64,000 bases of DNA from Pseudomonadota bacterium. Its GTDB lineage: Bacteria > Myxococcota_A > Polyangia > GCA-2747355. Below are positions 34,435-42,770 of this stretch, piece after piece. Both the position numbers and the translations under genes were made by a program. The stretch's first letter is position 1; each line of letters begins with the position of its first letter. The notes beneath the pieces were generated by a model, which was given only the letters and a program-made list of their open reading frames with translations, was not told where the DNA came from and ran no database searches. Location: positions 1 to 64,000 of the forward strand of contig JADJDT010000027.1 in the NCBI GenBank assembly GCA_016702545.1, in the 5' to 3' direction.

Positions 34435-35442
34435 TCAGGCGCGCGCGGCGGCGCTGGCGCGGCGCACGGGCACGACGGGGGCCGTCTCGGTCGCGGGTGC
34501 ATCGGTGCGGCGCAGTTGCGCGCCGGTCCGCAACGCGGCGCTGCCGAGGATCTCCTCGACCAGGTCCGCGTAGCTCAGACCGGCATGATCGGCCAGGCGC
34601 GGCAGCAGGCTGCGTGGGGTCAGCCCCGGCAGCGTGTTGACCTCGAGCACATACTCGTTGCCCAGATCGCTGACGATCATATCGACCCGCGTGGCTCCGC
34701 TACAGCCCAGCGCCTGGTGCGCGCGTTGGGCCTGGGTCAACACGCCACGGTAGCGCTCGGCCGAGAGCTTGGCCGGGACGTGGAAATGCGCCTGACCGGC
34801 GGTGTACTTGGCCTCGAAGTCGAAGAGCTGATTGTGCGAGACGATGCCAATCGCGCCCAAGGGGCGGCCGTTGAGGATGCCGACGCAGACCTCTTTCCCC
34901 GTGATGTAGCGCTCGACGAGCAGGCAATGGTCGAGTTGCGCGGCGCGCTGACAGGCTGCCTGGAGCTCCTCGAGATCGTGCGCAATCGAGACGCCGAGGC
35001 TCGATCCTTCGCCGGCAGGCTTGACCACCACCGGGAAGCCGAACGACCCGTGCAGCGTCGCCAGCTGGTCGATCTGGTCGGCCGGCAGCACGTAGTAGGG
35101 GGGCGTGGGCAGATTGTGCAGGCGAAAGATCTCTTTGGCCTTGACCTTGTGCATCGCCAGCGCGCTGGCGAGCACGCCGCTGCCGGTGTAGGGGATGCCC
35201 ATCAGCTCGAGCAGGCCCTGGACGCAGCCGTCCTCGCCCCAACGCCCGTGCAGCGCCAAGAACACGACATCGACCGCGGCCGCGCGCAGCACCCGATCGA
35301 CCTGCGAGTCCGCGATCAGCCCTTCGGCCTGGTAGCCGCGGGCGCGCAGCGCCGCGAGCACCGCCTCGCCGCTGACCAGGGAGATCTCGCGCTCGGCGGA
35401 AAGCCCGCCCATCAGCACGCCGACCCGCTTGTTTTTGAACAT
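34435..35442 (-). CDS. ddl: D-alanine--D-alanine ligase
   Basis: 335 residues. ATP-grasp enzyme making the D-Ala-D-Ala dipeptide for peptidoglycan. N-terminal MGGLSAEREISLVSG, LHGRWGEDGCVQGLLELMGIPYTGSG, the ATP loop KPAGEGSSLGVS and the metal-binding EVNTLPGLTPRSLLP are diagnostic. The C-terminus has about 25 extra Ala/Arg/Thr residues. The start at ATG 35442 follows the family N-terminus; upstream the only ribosome-site candidate is a run of ten G (35448-35457 on the complementary strand) preceded by GAA, an unusual homopolymeric Shine-Dalgarno. Confidence 0.94.
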   Translation of the reverse strand: MFKNKRVGVLMGGLSAEREISLVSGEAVLAALRARGYQAEGLIADSQVDRVLRAAAVDVVFLALHGRWGEDGCVQGLLELMGIPYTGSGVLASALAMHKVKAKEIFRLHNLPTPPYYVLPADQIDQLATLHGSFGFPVVVKPAGEGSSLGVSIAHDLEELQAACQRAAQLDHCLLVERYITGKEVCVGILNGRPLGAIGIVSHNQLFDFEAKYTAGQAHFHVPAKLSAERYRGVLTQAQRAHQALGCSGATRVDMIVSDLGNEYVLEVNTLPGLTPRSLLPRLADHAGLSYADLVEEILGSAALRTGAQLRRTDAPATETAPVVPVRRASAAARA

Positions 35443-35447
35443 CGCCG

Positions 35448-35457
35448 CCCCCCCCCC
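35448..35457 (-). promoter_or_regulatory. G10 run serving as the ddl ribosome-binding site
   Basis: Ten G on the coding strand, ending five bases before the ddl ATG, with GAA in front. No other SD-like sequence is present. Slippage in this run would change SD spacing. Confidence 0.5.
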
Positions 35458-35536
35458 TTCGACGAGCCTTACTATGCAGCGCTCGGGGCTACAAGTATTC
35501 GCGCCGGCGCAGGCCTGCGGAGGGGGCGTCGCGCGC

Positions 35537-36265
35537 TCAGGGAGCACGCTGGCCGAAGATCGCGCTGCCGACCCGCACCAGCGTCGCGCCCTCGGCGATC
35601 GCCACCGCGTAGTCCGCGCTCATCCCCATCGACAGCGCACCGAGCCGAGCTGCGGCGGCGGCGGGGTCGGCGGCCCAGTGGTCGGCAAAGGTGTCACGCA
35701 GCTGGCGCAGCGCGGCGAAGATCGGTGCGGTCTGCTGCGGGTCAGCGCTCTGCGGCGGCATCGTCATCAAGCCGATGCCATGCAGCTGCTGCGGATGCGC
35801 GCCGAGCGCGGCCAGCAGCGCGGGCAGCTCCTCGGCGCGGGCGCCCGACTTGGTCCCCTCGCCGCTGAGGTTGAGCTGCAGCAGCACGCCCTGTGCCGTG
35901 CCGCGCTGGGCCGCGAGTGCGGCCAGGCGCTCGATCAGCGCGGTTGAGGCGACGGTGTGGATCAGCGCGGCCGTCCCGACCACATGTTGTGCCTTGTTGC
36001 GCTGGAGCGGACCGATGAAGTGCCAACGCAGCTCGGCCAGGTCGGCGAGCTGCAAGGCCTTGTCGCGTAACTCCTGGGCGTAGTTCTCACCGAAGTCGCG
36101 CAGACCGACGGCGTAGGCCGCTCGCACGGTCGCCGCGGGCAGCGTCTTGGTCACCGCGACCAGCGTGACCTCCGCCGGATCGCGCCCCGCACGCGTGCAG
36201 GCCTCGGCGACTCGTTGCCTTACCGCGACGACCCGCGCAGCCAGTGCGGCCAAGCTCTCGCTCAT
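35537..36265 (-). CDS. yggS: YggS/PLPBP-family pyridoxal 5'-phosphate homeostasis protein
   Basis: 242 residues. PLP-binding protein with an alanine-racemase-type TIM barrel, involved in vitamin B6 and amino-acid homeostasis. The PLP lysine lies in VTLVAVTKTLP (near residue 37). FGENYAQELRDK, WHFIGPLQRNKA, GLMTMPP and the phosphate-binding end SMGMSADYAVAIAEGATLVRVGSAIFG are hallmark segments. The start ATG overlaps the maf stop (ATGA), so it is the second gene of a maf-yggS unit; ddl follows after 94 bases. Confidence 0.92.
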   Translation of the reverse strand: MSESLAALAARVVAVRQRVAEACTRAGRDPAEVTLVAVTKTLPAATVRAAYAVGLRDFGENYAQELRDKALQLADLAELRWHFIGPLQRNKAQHVVGTAALIHTVASTALIERLAALAAQRGTAQGVLLQLNLSGEGTKSGARAEELPALLAALGAHPQQLHGIGLMTMPPQSADPQQTAPIFAALRQLRDTFADHWAADPAAAAARLGALSMGMSADYAVAIAEGATLVRVGSAIFGQRAP

Positions 36266-36891
36266 GGCGCGGTGGTCGGCAGGGGCCGGAGCATGGCGTC
36301 GATCACCCCGATCCGCTGCAGCGCCTCGATCGTCTCGCACAGCGGCAAGCCGACCACATTGGTGTAGGAGCCGTCGATGCGCCGCACCATGTAGGCCGCG
36401 TGCTCTTGCACGGCGTAGGCACCGGCCTTGTCGTGCCACGCCGCATGATCGAGGTAGTGCTCGATCTCCGCCGCATCGAGCGGCTTGAAGGTCACCGCGG
36501 TGCGCACGAGCTCGGTGACGGTGTGGGGCCCCCACAGCACACAGCAGCCGGTCAGCACCTCGTGGGTGCGGCCCGCGAGCGTGCGCAAGCTCCGGCGCGC
36601 GGCGTCGCGATCGACCGGCTTGCCAATGACCTCTCGGTCGACGACGACGATCGTGTCCGCACCGAGCACCGGACGCCGATCGCCCTGGGCGGCGCGGGCG
36701 CGCGCCACCTGCTCGGCCTTGGCGTAGGCCAGGCGCGTGGCGAAGGCGTTGGGGCCCTCGTCGGGTAAGCGCGTCTCATCGACGTCGCTGACGATCACGT
36801 CGTGCAAGATGCCGGCGGCGAGCAGCAGCTGTCGGCGGCGGGCCGAGGCCGAGGCGAGGATCAACGGGGCGGGCTGCGAGGGCTTGGACAT
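36262..36891 (-). CDS. maf: Maf-family nucleotide pyrophosphatase
   Basis: 209 residues. Hydrolyses non-canonical or m7G/dTTP-type nucleoside triphosphates (house-cleaning). Family motifs: LILASASARRRQLL at the N-terminus, DVDETRLPDEGP, AKAEQVA, GADTIVVVD, KPVDRDAARRSLRTLAGRTHEVLTG and the end segment IDGSYTNVVGLPL. The start at ATG 36891 matches the family; upstream in-frame codons to 36972 are probably not translated. Whether it prefers dTTP/UTP or m7GTP cannot be decided here. First gene of the minus-strand maf-yggS-ddl-GT51 series. Confidence 0.9.
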   Translation of the reverse strand: MSKPSQPAPLILASASARRRQLLLAAGILHDVIVSDVDETRLPDEGPNAFATRLAYAKAEQVARARAAQGDRRPVLGADTIVVVDREVIGKPVDRDAARRSLRTLAGRTHEVLTGCCVLWGPHTVTELVRTAVTFKPLDAAEIEHYLDHAAWHDKAGAYAVQEHAAYMVRRIDGSYTNVVGLPLCETIEALQRIGVIDAMLRPLPTTAP

Positions 36892-36944
36892 CGGGGCGCT
36901 CTCTCGTTCCGCCGCACGCCCGAACCGGGTACAGCGTGCGCGCG

Positions 36945-36965
36945 CGCGGGGAGTGAATCCCCGCG
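36945..36965. other. Short perfect hairpin upstream of maf
   Basis: CGCGGGGA (36945-36952) and TCCCCGCG (36958-36965) around a five-base loop. It could be a REP-like stem or an mRNA leader structure of maf; function unknown. Confidence 0.5.
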
Positions 36966-37006
36966 ACTTCACCCCATAACGCTCGCCTGTCGGCTCGTCT
37001 AGCCCG

Positions 37007-37042
37007 AAAACAAGCGGCTTGCGTTAGACCGCGCTTGTTTTT
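37007..37042. terminator. Terminator-like stem-loop in the maf/lipoprotein divergent gap
   Basis: A perfect ten-base-pair stem (AAAACAAGCG 37007-37016, CGCTTGTTTT 37032-37041) with a T-run on both strands looks like a bidirectional intrinsic terminator. Its position between two divergently transcribed genes is odd, and it directly borders the palindromic element starting at 37046; it may belong to a compound repeat. Confidence 0.4.
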
Positions 37043-37045
37043 GGC

Positions 37046-37192
37046 CTAGGAGCCTGTCGGGAAATGTCGCGAGCCGCCCGAGCGCAAGGCACGGCGAGCA
37101 CCGGAGCGGAACGTACGGGCTGGTACGTGAGCACCGGAGCACAGTCGTAACGCAGCGATCGGGTGGCGCAGCATTTCCCGACAGGCTCCTAG
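37046..37192. repeat. Palindromic dispersed element, copy 1 (147 bp, 21-bp perfect terminal inverted repeats)
   Basis: The ends are perfect 21-base inverted repeats (37046-37066 and 37172-37192), outermost bases CTAG. Imperfect pairing continues inward (gccgcccgagcgc against gcgatcgggtggc). Inside are two copies of gagcaccggagc and a small inverted repeat ACGTAC/GTACGT. It encodes nothing recognisable. Copy 2 (58116-58314) shares the subterminal and internal blocks. It resembles a MITE/REP-like non-autonomous element. The remaining 200 bases up to 37392 contain no gene I can identify. Confidence 0.85.
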
Positions 37193-37392
37193 CACGTTCG
37201 TCCCGGGGCGGGGACGGTCGGTGGCGCGGGCAGCGCTCTTCCGGCATGTCGGCGGCGTCCGGCCGAGATCTGGACGGCGCGGCCGCGGCGCGCTTGATCG
37301 TCGCGAGATCATGGCGTCGCGGCGCTGGGCACGCGCCTTGCGAGGACAGCGCCGGCGACTGCCCCCGAGGAGCCGTCGCCGGGAGGGCGCTG

Positions 37393-39039
37393 ATGCGACC
37401 GTTGCTGTTGGGAGCTTGGCTGGCGCTGGGGGGCTGCGGGGACGCGGTAGGCCCCCAGGGCGATTTCGTGCGGCCGCGTATCGTCGCCGTCAGCGTGACC
37501 GACGAGCAGACTGTCAGTCCGACGGCGGCCCTCAGCGTGAGCTTCAGCGAGGCGATCGAGGCGGGCAGCGTCGGCGTGGACGCGGTGGTCGTCGTGCCGC
37601 ACCTGCTGGGCGGCAGCTGCACCGTCGATCTCGCCTGCCCGGGCGGGGTCTGCTTCGCGGGGCGTTGCCAGTCGTCCGCGCCGGTGGATGGCGCCTGGCT
37701 TGCCGATCTGGCGCATCCGCCGCTGACGGCCGCACGCCAGGCGCTCACCGCGCCGATGCGGGTCGAACTCGCTGGTGACGGCGATCGCCTGATCGTCCAG
37801 CCCGTGGTGGCGCTCGCCCCTCGGCGGCTGCATACGCTGATCATCGGTCCTTCACTGGTCGATCGCGCAGGCCAGGCGATCGCGCGGCAGGGCGAGCTGC
37901 CAGTGGCGCTGCTGCGCGTCTTCGCCACCGGCGACCTCGAAGGGGCCAGGCCTGTGCTCCAGCTCGTGGCCCCGCCGGCGGGCAGCACGGACCTGCCGCT
38001 GAACCTGCGGCGGCTGGTCGTCCGCTTCTCGCAGCAGCTGCCGCCGCTCGCGGCTGACGGCCTGTGGTTGGCTGCAGACGACGGCCTGCGCGTGGCGCTG
38101 CGCCCCCTGCGCGAGGAGGGAGCCTGTGTCACCGATGCGCATCAGCCCTGCCAGTGGCTCGCGGTGGCCGGTCCGCTGCGGGCGTTGACCGTCTGGTCGT
38201 TGATGGCGACGAGGACGCTCGGCGACCTGCAGGGCGAGACACTGCTGCAGGAGCGGCCGCTTGCTCTGGCCACCGGGAGCGTAGTCGACACCAGGCCACC
38301 CGTCCTCGGCGAAGTGAGCCTGCTGCAAAGCGATGGCTGCGTCGTCGTCCGCACCCGCACCAGCGAGCCCGCCGACGCGCGTCTGAGCGCGAGCTGGACC
38401 ACGACCGTGCAGCTCACGGCCGGGACGCTCGTGCACGAGCTCGCCCTGCCCGCGGCCCCCGCGCTACCCGCCGGCGCGCAGGTGCGTCTCGATCTCCAAG
38501 ATGCGGCGGGTCAGGCCGCGGCGCCGTGGTGGCACGCAGCGGAAAGGGCGTCGCTCGCTCCGCTGGTCATCTCCGAGGTCCTGGCCGACCCGCTGGGGCC
38601 CGATCCCGATCAGGAATGGGTGGAGATCTATAACCGAGACGATCGCGCCGTCGAGCTCGAGGGCTGGGCGATCGATGATGGCACGGTCGGGGCGGACGGC
38701 GGCGCTCTCCCCGCGCTGAGGCTGCAGCCCCATCGCTATGCGTTGGTGGTCGGGCCGCGCTACCGGGCTGGCAGCGGGCCCGATCCCTTCCCGGCGGCCG
38801 ACGTTCCGCTCGCACGGCTGCGGGCGCCGATCGGTGGCCGGGGGCTGGCCAACCGCGGCGAGCCGCTCTTCCTGCGCCGGCCCGACGGCGCGCTGGCCTC
38901 GAGCTACCGCGGCACGGTGGGCACGGAGCTCGAGGTGCCCGGCCCCGGCCGCAGCGCGCAGCGCCGCTCACCGACCGCCTGCGATGTGGCCACGAGCTGG
39001 ACGCGCAGCGGTGACGACTTGCCGACCCCAGGGCGCTAG
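37393..39039 (+). CDS. Putative lipoprotein with a C-terminal lamin-tail domain
   Basis: 548 residues. The start is ATG 37393, chosen because GGGAGGG lies just upstream and a lipoprotein signal follows (LLLGAWLALGG-C, Cys 19). The N-terminal part has Ig-like segments (RPRIVAVSVTDEQTVSPTAALSVSFSEAI; a second set PVLQLVAPPAGSTDLPLNLRRLVVRFS) like bacterial Big_5 domains, and a short Cys-containing insertion. From about residue 393 comes a lamin-tail-like domain (VISEVLADPL then EWVEIYNRDDRAVELEGWAIDD), which in bacteria is common on extracellular surface proteins. A surface or outer membrane lipoprotein of unknown role. Confidence 0.72.
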   Translation: MRPLLLGAWLALGGCGDAVGPQGDFVRPRIVAVSVTDEQTVSPTAALSVSFSEAIEAGSVGVDAVVVVPHLLGGSCTVDLACPGGVCFAGRCQSSAPVDGAWLADLAHPPLTAARQALTAPMRVELAGDGDRLIVQPVVALAPRRLHTLIIGPSLVDRAGQAIARQGELPVALLRVFATGDLEGARPVLQLVAPPAGSTDLPLNLRRLVVRFSQQLPPLAADGLWLAADDGLRVALRPLREEGACVTDAHQPCQWLAVAGPLRALTVWSLMATRTLGDLQGETLLQERPLALATGSVVDTRPPVLGEVSLLQSDGCVVVRTRTSEPADARLSASWTTTVQLTAGTLVHELALPAAPALPAGAQVRLDLQDAAGQAAAPWWHAAERASLAPLVISEVLADPLGPDPDQEWVEIYNRDDRAVELEGWAIDDGTVGADGGALPALRLQPHRYALVVGPRYRAGSGPDPFPAADVPLARLRAPIGGRGLANRGEPLFLRRPDGALASSYRGTVGTELEVPGPGRSAQRRSPTACDVATSWTRSGDDLPTPGR

Positions 39040-39134
39040 GCCCAAAACAAACCCGTCCCGGCTGCTGCTTGGTTGCCGCCCGGCGTGGGGCCATGCTACG
39101 ACCGCGGCGCGCGGGGCGCGAGCAGGAGACAGGT

Positions 39135-39884
39135 ATGTCGGGCCACAATAAGTGGAGCACGATCAAGCACAAGAAGGGCGCAGCGGACGCCAAGCGCGGG
39201 CGGATCTTCACCCGCATCATTCGCGAGGTGACGATCGCCGCCCGGATGGGCGGCGGTGATCCGAGCCACAACGCACGGCTGCGCTCGGCGATGACCGCGG
39301 CGCGCGCCGCCAATATGCCGAACGACACGCTCGAGCGGGCGGTCAAGCGCGGCACCGGCGAGCTCGAGGGCGTCAACTACGAAGAGGTGACCTACGAGGG
39401 CTATGGGCCGGGCGGGGCCGCGGTGCTGGTCGAAACGCTGACCGACAATCGCAATCGCACCGTGGGCGAGGTCCGCCACATCTTCACCAAGCACAACGGC
39501 AATATGGGTGAGGGTGGTTGTGTCGCCTGGATGTTTTCGCGGGTCGGCGTGATCACGGTGCCCAAGGACAAGATCGGCGAGGAGCAGCTCTTCGAGCGGG
39601 CGCTCGAGGCGGGCGCCGACGATGTGCGTGAGGAGGGCGGGCAGTTCGAGGTCCATTGCCCGCACGCGGCCGTGCACGAGCTCGCCGAGCGCCTGCGGGC
39701 CGCGGGCGTCGAGGTCGAGTCCGGCAAGGTGGTGATGGTGCCGCAGACCACGATCAAGCTGCAGGGGCGTGAGGCGGAGGTGATGGTCCGGCTCTACGAG
39801 GCGCTGGAAGACAACGACGACGTGCAGAACGTCTGGTCCAACTTCGACATCGACGACTCGTTGCTCGAGCAGCTCGCCGGTTGA
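39135..39884 (+). CDS. yebC: YebC/PmpR-family DNA-binding/translation-associated regulator
   Basis: 249 residues. The start ATG 39135 has AGGAGACAGGT upstream and gives the canonical N-terminus SGHNKWSTIKHKKGAADAKR. Other signatures: RAANMPNDTLERAVKRG, YEGYGPGGAAVLVETLTDNRNRT and FDIDDSLLEQLAG at the end. YebC proteins were described as transcription regulators; more recent work links the family to relief of ribosome stalling at proline-rich sequences. It precedes ruvC, the usual neighbourhood. Confidence 0.93.
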   Translation: MSGHNKWSTIKHKKGAADAKRGRIFTRIIREVTIAARMGGGDPSHNARLRSAMTAARAANMPNDTLERAVKRGTGELEGVNYEEVTYEGYGPGGAAVLVETLTDNRNRTVGEVRHIFTKHNGNMGEGGCVAWMFSRVGVITVPKDKIGEEQLFERALEAGADDVREEGGQFEVHCPHAAVHELAERLRAAGVEVESGKVVMVPQTTIKLQGREAEVMVRLYEALEDNDDVQNVWSNFDIDDSLLEQLAG

Positions 39885-39922
39885 TGCGGTCGTGTGCCGC
39901 GCGTGCCGGGTGCTGAGCACTC

Positions 39923-40498
39923 ATGCGCATTCTGGGCATCGACCCTGGCACTCGGATCACGGGTTTTGCCGTGATCGAGCAGGCAGGGCGACGCTTGACC
40001 GTCTGCCACAGCGGCACGATCCGCCTGCAGCAACAGCCTGATCTCAGCCAACGGCTCGCGGAGCTCGACCGTCGGCTCCAGGATGTGATCGAGCAGCAGC
40101 GACCGATGGTCGTCGCCGTGGAGGATATCTTCACGCACCAGAACGCCCGCAGCGCGCTGGTGCTCGGCCACGCCCGTGGCGTCGCCTTGGCCGTGGCGGG
40201 GCGCGCTGAGCTGCCCGTGCACGCCTATGCGCCCGCGACCGTGAAGCAGGCGGTCGCGGGGCACGGTCGCGCCGACAAACAACAGATTCAGCGCATGGTG
40301 CAGGTGCTGCTCGCCCTGGCCGTGACGCCCGCGGCCGATGAGGCCGACGCGCTGGCGGTGGCGATCTGTCACGCGATGAGCCGTGCCGTGGTGCGCGTCG
40401 TGTCGCCAGCGGCGACAGCGGTGGCCGCGACGCGCTCGGCGCCGCGCCGGCGCGGCTTGCGAGGCCTGCGGCGCGTGGACGAGGGAGGTGGCGGATGA
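39923..40498 (+). CDS. ruvC: Crossover junction endodeoxyribonuclease RuvC
   Basis: 191 residues. Resolves Holliday junctions. RNase H-like fold with the catalytic acidic residues visible in ILGIDPGTRITGF (Asp 7), VAVEDIF (Glu near 68) and DEADALAVAICHA (two Asp near 138-141). The C-terminus has about 25 extra Arg/Ala-rich residues relative to E. coli. The stop overlaps the ruvA ATG by four bases (ATGA). First gene of ruvC-ruvA-ruvB. Confidence 0.95.
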   Translation: MRILGIDPGTRITGFAVIEQAGRRLTVCHSGTIRLQQQPDLSQRLAELDRRLQDVIEQQRPMVVAVEDIFTHQNARSALVLGHARGVALAVAGRAELPVHAYAPATVKQAVAGHGRADKQQIQRMVQVLLALAVTPAADEADALAVAICHAMSRAVVRVVSPAATAVAATRSAPRRRGLRGLRRVDEGGGG

Positions 40499-41103
40499 TT
40501 GCCGCGTTGACGGGCGTGGTGCAGCACAAGGAGCTCGATCGGGTGGTGGTCGACGTCGGTGGCGTGGGCTACCTCGTTTGGCTCTCGGCGCAGAGCATGG
40601 CCGAGGTCCCGCCCCAGGGCACTTCGGTGCGGTTGTTCTGCCATACGCACGTGCGCGAGGACGCGCTGCAGCTGTTCGGCTTCTGTCAGGAGCAGGAGCG
40701 CAAGGCCTTCGAGCTGCTGATCTCGATCTCTGGCGTTGGACCGCGCCTGGCGCTGACGATCCTCTCCGGGATGCCGGTCGGCGAGCTGCTAGAGGCGATC
40801 GCGGGTGGCGACCTGCGGCGGCTGCAGACCCTCCCCGGCGTCGGCAAGAAGACGGCCGCGCGCCTGGTGCTGGAGCTCAAGGAGGGTTGTGCGCGCGTCG
40901 GCGCCTTGGCGACGGCGGCGGCGCCCAGTCGGGCTGCCAGCACGCGCTACGAGGTGATCGAGGCCCTGGTGGGCCTGGGCTACCGGCGCCCCCAGGCCGA
41001 GCGCGCCGTCGAGGCGGTCTGGGCCCGTGAAGGGGAGGGCGCCACGGCGGTTGTCGCCGAGCGGCTCTTGCGCGATGCTCTGGCGCTGATTGCGGAGCTG
41101 TAG
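40495..41103 (+). CDS. ruvA: Holliday junction branch migration protein RuvA
   Basis: 202 residues. Tetrameric DNA-binding partner of RuvB. Domain I OB-fold (MIAALTGVVQHKELDRVVVDVGGVGYLV), domain II with two helix-hairpin-helix motifs (ISGVGPRLALTIL and LPGVGKKTAARLVLEL), and a small domain III (about 150-202, YEVIEALVGLGYRRPQAERAVE) that contacts RuvB. Translation is probably coupled to ruvC; ruvB starts 20 bases later. Confidence 0.95.
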   Translation: MIAALTGVVQHKELDRVVVDVGGVGYLVWLSAQSMAEVPPQGTSVRLFCHTHVREDALQLFGFCQEQERKAFELLISISGVGPRLALTILSGMPVGELLEAIAGGDLRRLQTLPGVGKKTAARLVLELKEGCARVGALATAAAPSRAASTRYEVIEALVGLGYRRPQAERAVEAVWAREGEGATAVVAERLLRDALALIAEL

Positions 41104-41123
41104 GTCAGACGGGAGTCACAGCG

Positions 41124-42160
<1,037 letters not shown>

Positions 42161-42164
<4 letters not shown>

Positions 42165-42712
42165 GTACGGCCCGCGCCTGGCTGGCGAGCTGCAACGTGC
42201 TGGTGTTGGCCAGCGCGGGTTTGGCGTTCGTGCTGGCGCGCGCGCCCCTGGCCGGGCCCACCGTCGGTCCGCTGCTCGCCGGGGGACCGCTGGTGCAGCG
42301 GCAGCTCGTCGAGCTGCAGCGCGATCTCGAACGGTGGCCGGCGGACCTGGGGCGAGGGTTGCGGCTGGCGCGACTCCTGGTGCACGCGGGCGACGCCGAG
42401 CCGTCGCTCGAGCTCCTGCGCCAGCTCGAGCGACGGCTGGCTCCTGAGCCTCTGCTGCAGCTCGAGCTCGTCGGCGCCTATGCCGATCTGGGTTGGCCGG
42501 CGGAGGCGCTGCGCCTCCTTCGCGCGGCCGTGGCGCGTTGCGCGGCGACCGCTGCGGTGTGCACCAGCGGCGACCGCGCCCGCTTGGGGCTCGCGCTGCA
42601 GGCGGCAGAAGTGATGCTGGGGCGTCGCGACGGTCCGGCGCCGGCCCGACCGCCGCGCGACCTTTGGCGCGAAGTGCTCAAACCGGCGTCGGTGGGCCCT
42701 GCGCCACGCTAG
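42161..42712 (+). CDS. Small membrane-anchored protein with TPR-like helices
   Basis: 183 residues, not a family I can name. The GTG at 42161 overlaps the ruvB stop (GTGA), and GGGGAG is just upstream. An N-terminal hydrophobic segment (about 6-26, LASCNVLVLASAGLAFVLA) is an uncleaved anchor or signal. The rest is helical with TPR-like repeats (LRLARLLVHAGDAEPSLELLRQLERRL, then LVGAYADLGWPAEALRLLRAAV). Probably periplasmic and expressed with ruvB; no functional clue. Confidence 0.6.
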
Positions 42713-42770
42713 CCGCGTCCACGCGGCGCCGTCCCTGAATGACCGAACGCTCACTAAGGAGGCAGCAGCG

